Assembly (NCBI RefSeq): GCF_021462285.1
Contig: NZ_CP082787.1
Span: 3,782,001 to 3,846,000 of the forward strand
DNA length: 64,000 bases
From: Serratia entomophila
Lineage (GTDB): Bacteria; Pseudomonadota; Gammaproteobacteria; Enterobacterales; Enterobacteriaceae
Direction: 5' to 3'
Position 1 is the stretch's first letter. Each line of letters starts with the position of its first letter. A program made the translations under genes and the position numbers. The notes under the pieces were generated by a model, which was given only the letters and a program-made list of their open reading frames with translations, made no database searches and was not told the DNA's origin. Positions 60,708 to 64,000 of the stretch are shown in pieces.

Positions 60708-62138
60708 TTAATTTACGGCGGCGAACAGCGCGGCCAAGCGCGTTACCGCCCGTTCCGCATCTTCGCGCCGGTTAAAATTGGCGAACCCCAACAGCAGCCC
60801 CTTTCCCGCCGCATGGGCTATCCGCCATTCCGACAACGCCTGCACCGCCAGCCCCCGCTGCCAGGCCTGCGCCGCCAGCTGCGCATCCTGCTCTTCGTCC
60901 TGCAGACGAACCAACAGTTGAATGCCGCCGGGCTGTGGCGTCACCGCCAGCCGATCGCCCAATTGCCGCTCAAGCGCCTGCGCCAGCCACTCTCGCCGTT
61001 CACGATACAGCGGCCGCATGCGCTTGAGATGGCGGTAAAAATGCCCCTGATTGATAAAATCCGCCACGCCGGCTTGCAGCAGCGGCGAACAGCCGCAGCC
61101 GCGCAGCCGGCTGCTGTGGGCAAACGCCGCCGTCAGCCCGGCGGGTACCACCAGATAAGCCATGCGCAACGCCGGGAACAAGGTTTTGCTGAAGGTGCCG
61201 GCGTACAGCGCTCGCCCCTGGCGATCGAGGCTTTTCAGCGGCGGCAGCGGCCGCCCGTGGTAACGGAACTCGCTGTCGTAATCGTCTTCGAGGATCCACG
61301 CCGAGCGCTGCTGCGCCCAATCCAGCAACGCCATGCGCCGCGCCAGGCTCAGCGATACCCCCAATGGGCTTTGGTGGGTCGGCGTCACCACCGCCAGCCG
61401 CGCCTGCGGCGCCGTGGCGATGCCGGCGGCGACGTTCATCCCCTGTTCGTCGACCGGCACCGGTACCGGCCGCATTCCGGCGGCGCGCAGCAGCGGCAGC
61501 GTCACCGGGTAGCCGGGATCTTCCAGCCACACCTCATCGCCCGCCTGTAACAGGGTGTCGGCAATTAAATCCAGCAGCGCCGGATAACCGGCGCAGATAA
61601 AAATCTGCTCCGGCCGGCAATCAATGCCGCGCGACAAATGCAGATAGTTGGCGATCGCTTCGCGCAGTTCGGGCTGGCCGTTAGCCGGCGGCAGCGCCAG
61701 CGAAGCCATAGTGGCGCCACGCAGCTGGCGGGCGACGATGCGCTGCCACAGCGCGCGCGGGAAAGCGTCCAGCGCCGGCAGGCCAAGCTGAAACGGCTGC
61801 ACCATGCCCTGCGGGTGCAGCGGATCGGCGGCCACCGTCGGCAGCGGTTCCACCGCCGGCGCTTTGCCCCGCGGCAAGTTGCGCAGCTGCGGCGACACAT
61901 AGGTGCCCGCCTGCCCGCGGCTTTGTAAAAAACCTTCGGCGATCAGCTGCGCATAGGCGCTTTCCACCGTAGCGCGCGCCACGCCCAGATCGCTGGCCAA
62001 CCCGCGCACCGACGGCAGCCGGCTGCCCGCCGTCAACGTCCCTTGCGCGATGGCGTCTTTAATCCGCTGATAAATTTGCCGATACAGCGGCTCGGCGAGC
62101 CGGCTGTCCAGCCGCAAAGAGGTGAGAAACCGACGCAT
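60708..62138 (-). CDS. MocR-type (GntR-HTH/aminotransferase) transcriptional regulator
   Basis: The 476-residue protein fuses an N-terminal GntR winged helix (LYRQIYQRIKDAIAQGTL; LPSVRGLASDLGVARATVES) to a class I aminotransferase-like domain (about 110-470). The PLP-lysine is in FSKTLFPALRMAYLV and the aspartate in LEDDYDSEFRYHG. Family members (GabR, PdxR) sense amino compounds or PLP and control a divergent gene. Here that is the AhpD-like gene at 62239. I start at the ATG at 62138 because AGG lies five bases before it; the adjacent ATG at 62141 is too close to it. Confidence 0.87.
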   Translation of the reverse strand: MRRFLTSLRLDSRLAEPLYRQIYQRIKDAIAQGTLTAGSRLPSVRGLASDLGVARATVESAYAQLIAEGFLQSRGQAGTYVSPQLRNLPRGKAPAVEPLPTVAADPLHPQGMVQPFQLGLPALDAFPRALWQRIVARQLRGATMASLALPPANGQPELREAIANYLHLSRGIDCRPEQIFICAGYPALLDLIADTLLQAGDEVWLEDPGYPVTLPLLRAAGMRPVPVPVDEQGMNVAAGIATAPQARLAVVTPTHQSPLGVSLSLARRMALLDWAQQRSAWILEDDYDSEFRYHGRPLPPLKSLDRQGRALYAGTFSKTLFPALRMAYLVVPAGLTAAFAHSSRLRGCGCSPLLQAGVADFINQGHFYRHLKRMRPLYRERREWLAQALERQLGDRLAVTPQPGGIQLLVRLQDEEQDAQLAAQAWQRGLAVQALSEWRIAHAAGKGLLLGFANFNRREDAERAVTRLAALFAAVN

Positions 62139-62162
62139 CATGGCCTGGTTAAATAATCATTT

Positions 62163-62186
62163 TATGGCCCTATAGCATAGACCATA
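62163..62186. promoter_or_regulatory. Candidate MocR-type operator
   Basis: TATGGCC...GACCATA arms (6 of 7 bases complementary) surround CTAT-AGC-ATAG in the divergent spacer between the MocR gene and the AhpD-like gene. A further ATGGCC occurs at the MocR start, giving the repeated half-sites usual for this family. Confidence 0.45.
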
Positions 62187-62238
62187 TCGCCGCTAAAGTA
62201 GCCTCCATGATTTCGTTATTCATTGATTGAGGTTGACC

Positions 62239-62670
62239 ATGATTAAGCAACGTTTGCAATACGCCGAGCTCGCTCCCGCACCGTACAAAGGCATGGTGAG
62301 CGCGTTAATGGGACTGGAAAAAGGGGCGCTGGACAAGGCGACCATCGAGCTGATGTTTATGCGCGTTTCGCAGATCAACGGGTGCGCCTACTGCCTGGAC
62401 ATGCACGGCAAAGCCCTGCGCGAAAGCGGCTTCAGCAACGCCAAGCTGGATACGCTGGCGGGCTGGCGCGTCAGCCATGAGTTCAGCGAGCGCGAGCGCG
62501 CCGCGTTGGAATGGGCGGAGTCGGTCACGCTGATCGCCGCCACCGGCGCGCCAGACAGCGCATTCGACGCATTGAAGGCCCATTTCAGCGACGTGGAAAT
62601 CGCCGATCTGACCTTCGCCATCAGCATCATGAACGCCTTTAACCGGCTGGCGATCGCCATGCGCCAATAA
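62239..62670 (+). CDS. AhpD-like carboxymuconolactone decarboxylase family protein
   Basis: The 143-residue protein has the CMD/AhpD core with redox motif INGCAYCLDMHGKAL (CxxC and His, about 50-58), a preceding VSQ helix and FAISIMNAFNRLAIA at the end. Family members act as alkylhydroperoxidase-like reductases. GAGG lies seven bases before the ATG at 62239. It is divergent from a MocR regulator that probably controls it; the pair is inserted between ygaM and nrdH. Confidence 0.87.
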   Translation: MIKQRLQYAELAPAPYKGMVSALMGLEKGALDKATIELMFMRVSQINGCAYCLDMHGKALRESGFSNAKLDTLAGWRVSHEFSERERAALEWAESVTLIAATGAPDSAFDALKAHFSDVEIADLTFAISIMNAFNRLAIAMRQ

Positions 62671-62680
62671 GGCGCCGCGC

Positions 62681-62716
62681 CTCCCCCTCTCTGCCTGGGA
62701 GGGGGGCTATTCTAAC
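62681..62716 (+). terminator. Probable terminator after the AhpD-like gene
   Basis: CCCCCTCTC-TGCCT-GGGAGGGGG is a 9-bp stem with one G-T pair, followed by gctattct, a weak T tract. Confidence 0.5.
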
Positions 62717-62789
62717 GAAACCCACCCGCAAAAAAATTTTCTCTCCGCTTTCCCAGCCCTGCCGCGGCCTGCGCGCAAATATCGCCAAA

Positions 62790-62837
62790 ACACCATATAT
62801 AGCGTGGTTGATAAATAAAATATCCACATATAGTATT
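62790..62837 (+). promoter_or_regulatory. Two NrdR boxes upstream of nrdH
   Basis: ACACCATATATAGCGT (62790-62805) and ATCCACATATAGTATT (62822-62837) share the ATATAG core exactly 31 bp apart, the three-turn spacing that NrdR requires. The first is close to consensus; the second is weaker. They indicate repression of nrdHIEF when dATP is sufficient. Confidence 0.82.
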
Positions 62838-62953
62838 AAATCCATCAGCCGCAGGGATTGTCGTTCGGCTGATAACGCCGTCAGAAACGCCGAAAGATGC
62901 TCCGTTATCTGACCTGTCCGCCTTTCCTTCAGCCTAAAAGGTAAATGCGAATC

Positions 62954-63184
62954 ATGAGCATTATTATTTACAGCAAACCGGACTGTGTCCAGTGCAACGC
63001 CACCTACCGCGCATTTGATAAACAAGGGATCGACTATCAGGTGATCGACCTCACCCAGGATCAGCAGGCGCTGAATCACGTTAAATCATTAGGTTATCAG
63101 CAGGTTCCGGTGATCGTCGCCGGTGACGACCATTGGTCCGGCTTCCGGCCGGACAAGATCGGCGCTCTGGCCCTCGCCTCCTGA
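62954..63184 (+). CDS. nrdH: Glutaredoxin-like protein NrdH
   Basis: NrdH is the specific electron donor for class Ib ribonucleotide reductase NrdEF, itself reduced by thioredoxin reductase. The 76-residue product has the redox motif [10 protein letters not shown] (CxxC) and the family signature WSGFRPDKI at the C-terminus. I use the ATG at 62954; an in-frame ATG at 62945 lies only three bases from the AAGG ribosome site. It is the first gene of nrdHIE, 8 bp before nrdI. Confidence 0.95.
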   Translation: MSIIIYSKPDCVQCNATYRAFDKQGIDYQVIDLTQDQQALNHVKSLGYQQVPVIVAGDDHWSGFRPDKIGALALAS

Positions 63185-63192
63185 GGCCGGCC

Positions 63193-63597
63193 ATGAATCC
63201 GCTGGTTTACTTCTCCAGCAGTTCGGAGAACACCCACAGGTTCGTTGAAAAACTGGGATTGCCGGCGATCCGCATTCCGATCGCCGGCGCCCGCAGCAAG
63301 CTGCTGATGGAACGCCCCTACATATTGATCGTGCCCAGTTACGGCGGCGGCAGCGCCGTGGGAGCCGTGCCGATCCAGGTGATCCGCTTTCTCAACGACC
63401 CACAGAATCGTTCATACCTGCGCGGCGTGATTGCCGCCGGGAACACCAACTTCGGCGCAGCTTACGGCATTGCCGGCGACATTATCGCCAAAAAATGCCA
63501 GGTGCCTTTCCTTTACCGCTTTGAGCTGCTCGGCACCGTGCAAGACGTTGAAAACGTTCGACAGGGAGTAACCGCATTTTGGCAACGACAGAACTGA
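63193..63597 (+). CDS. nrdI: NrdI flavodoxin for class Ib ribonucleotide reductase
   Basis: NrdI is a flavodoxin-like protein that supplies superoxide for assembly of the Mn(III)2-tyrosyl radical cofactor of NrdF. The 134-residue product has FMN-binding segments [19 protein letters not shown] and [20 protein letters not shown], then [16 protein letters not shown] lies six bases before the ATG. It overlaps the nrdE start by 19 bases. Confidence 0.96.
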   Translation: MNPLVYFSSSSENTHRFVEKLGLPAIRIPIAGARSKLLMERPYILIVPSYGGGSAVGAVPIQVIRFLNDPQNRSYLRGVIAAGNTNFGAAYGIAGDIIAKKCQVPFLYRFELLGTVQDVENVRQGVTAFWQRQN

Positions 63598-64000
63598 CCA
63601 GGCCCGCCGCCGGCGCGCTGGATTACCATTCGCTCAACGCGATGCTCAATCTTTACGATGCCGAAGGCCGGATCCAGTTCGACAAGGATCGGCTGGCGGC
63701 GCGGCATTACTTCCTGCAGCACGTCAACCAGAACACCGTGTTCTTCCACAACCTGGAGGAAAAGCTGCGTTATCTGGTGGAGGAAGGCTATTACGAGCCG
63801 CAGGTGCTGGCGCAGTACGATTTCCCCTTTATCAAGCGGCTGTTCCAGCAGGCCTATGCGAAAAAATTCCGCTTCGAGACTTTCCTCGGCGCCTTTAAGT
63901 ATTACACCAGCTATACGCTGAAAACCTTCGACGGCAAACGCTATCTCGAGCGTTACGAAGATCGGGTATGCATGGTGGCGCTGACCTTGGCGGCGGGCGA
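63579..64000 (+). CDS. nrdE: Class Ib ribonucleoside-diphosphate reductase alpha subunit, 3' end outside window
   Basis: NrdE reduces ribonucleoside diphosphates with the NrdF radical. The frame starts with TTG at 63579 ([10 protein letters not shown], compare E. coli MATTTAERVM) and stays open to the window end, 140 codons. Family sequences are [40 protein letters not shown] and [20 protein letters not shown] lies eleven bases upstream. The catalytic cysteines lie beyond the window. Confidence 0.95.
   Translation, partial: MATTELTRPAAGALDYHSLNAMLNLYDAEGRIQFDKDRLAARHYFLQHVNQNTVFFHNLEEKLRYLVEEGYYEPQVLAQYDFPFIKRLFQQAYAKKFRFETFLGAFKYYTSYTLKTFDGKRYLERYEDRVCMVALTLAAG

Overview
The window is chromosomal DNA from an enterobacterium of the Serratia marcescens type. 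The evidence is the E. coli-like gene order over long stretches (purL-mltF-tadA, acpS-pdxJ-recO-era-rnc-lepB-lepA, rseCBA-rpoE-nadB, grpE-nadK-recN-bamE, ratB-ratA-smpB-ssrA, ygaM-nrdHIE), the GC-rich codon use, and Serratia-type insertions, above all the phospholipase pair phlA-phlB between srmB and grcA. No species-level search was possible, so the genus is inferred from recalled protein sequences and synteny.

Region by region. 1-1310 is the right-hand part of an IS3-family (IS150-like) insertion sequence lying just 3' of purL. 1350-20000 is housekeeping: purine synthesis (purL), wall lysis and recycling (mltF, murPQ/murR), tRNA editing (tadA), a phosphatase (pgpC) and the acpS...lepA block. 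20140-31730 holds the sigma-E operon, NAD synthesis (nadB), trmN6, srmB, the secreted phospholipase operon, the anaerobic grcA, ung and grpE. 31855-37185 is nadK, recN with tandem LexA boxes, bamE, ratB/ratA, smpB and tmRNA.

37186-41510 is an accessory patch next to ssrA, a common integration site. It is more AT-rich and largely decayed. It carries two diverged copies, in opposite orientation, of a two-gene cassette: a protein of about 213 residues overlapped by a 74-residue two-helix membrane protein. Between them lie tail-fibre debris and a membrane-protein/DUF1493 pair whose first gene has an internal deletion. No integrase or second att copy is visible. This is the best candidate here for an undescribed system, perhaps an effector-immunity pair.

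41527-60107 is Serratia accessory and peripheral content: a YiaV/YiaW-like secretion operon, a DUF3313 lipoprotein, LysR regulators with palindromic operators, a chaperone-usher operon with three tandem DUF1120 pilins and an internal terminator, acetyltransferases, MFS exporters, a MobD-like coiled-coil protein, a 33-residue membrane peptide and the acid-shock gene asr. 60336-64000 returns to conserved order: ygaM, a MocR regulator with a divergent AhpD-like gene, then nrdH-nrdI-nrdE (cut by the window end) behind two NrdR boxes.

Regulatory sites readable directly include PurR (purL), twin palindromes for MurR, sigma-E (rpoE), FliA (phlA), two FNR sites (grcA), sigma-32 (grpE), LexA (recN), RstA (asr), sigma-S-like -10 elements (yodC-like, ygaM) and NrdR (nrdH).
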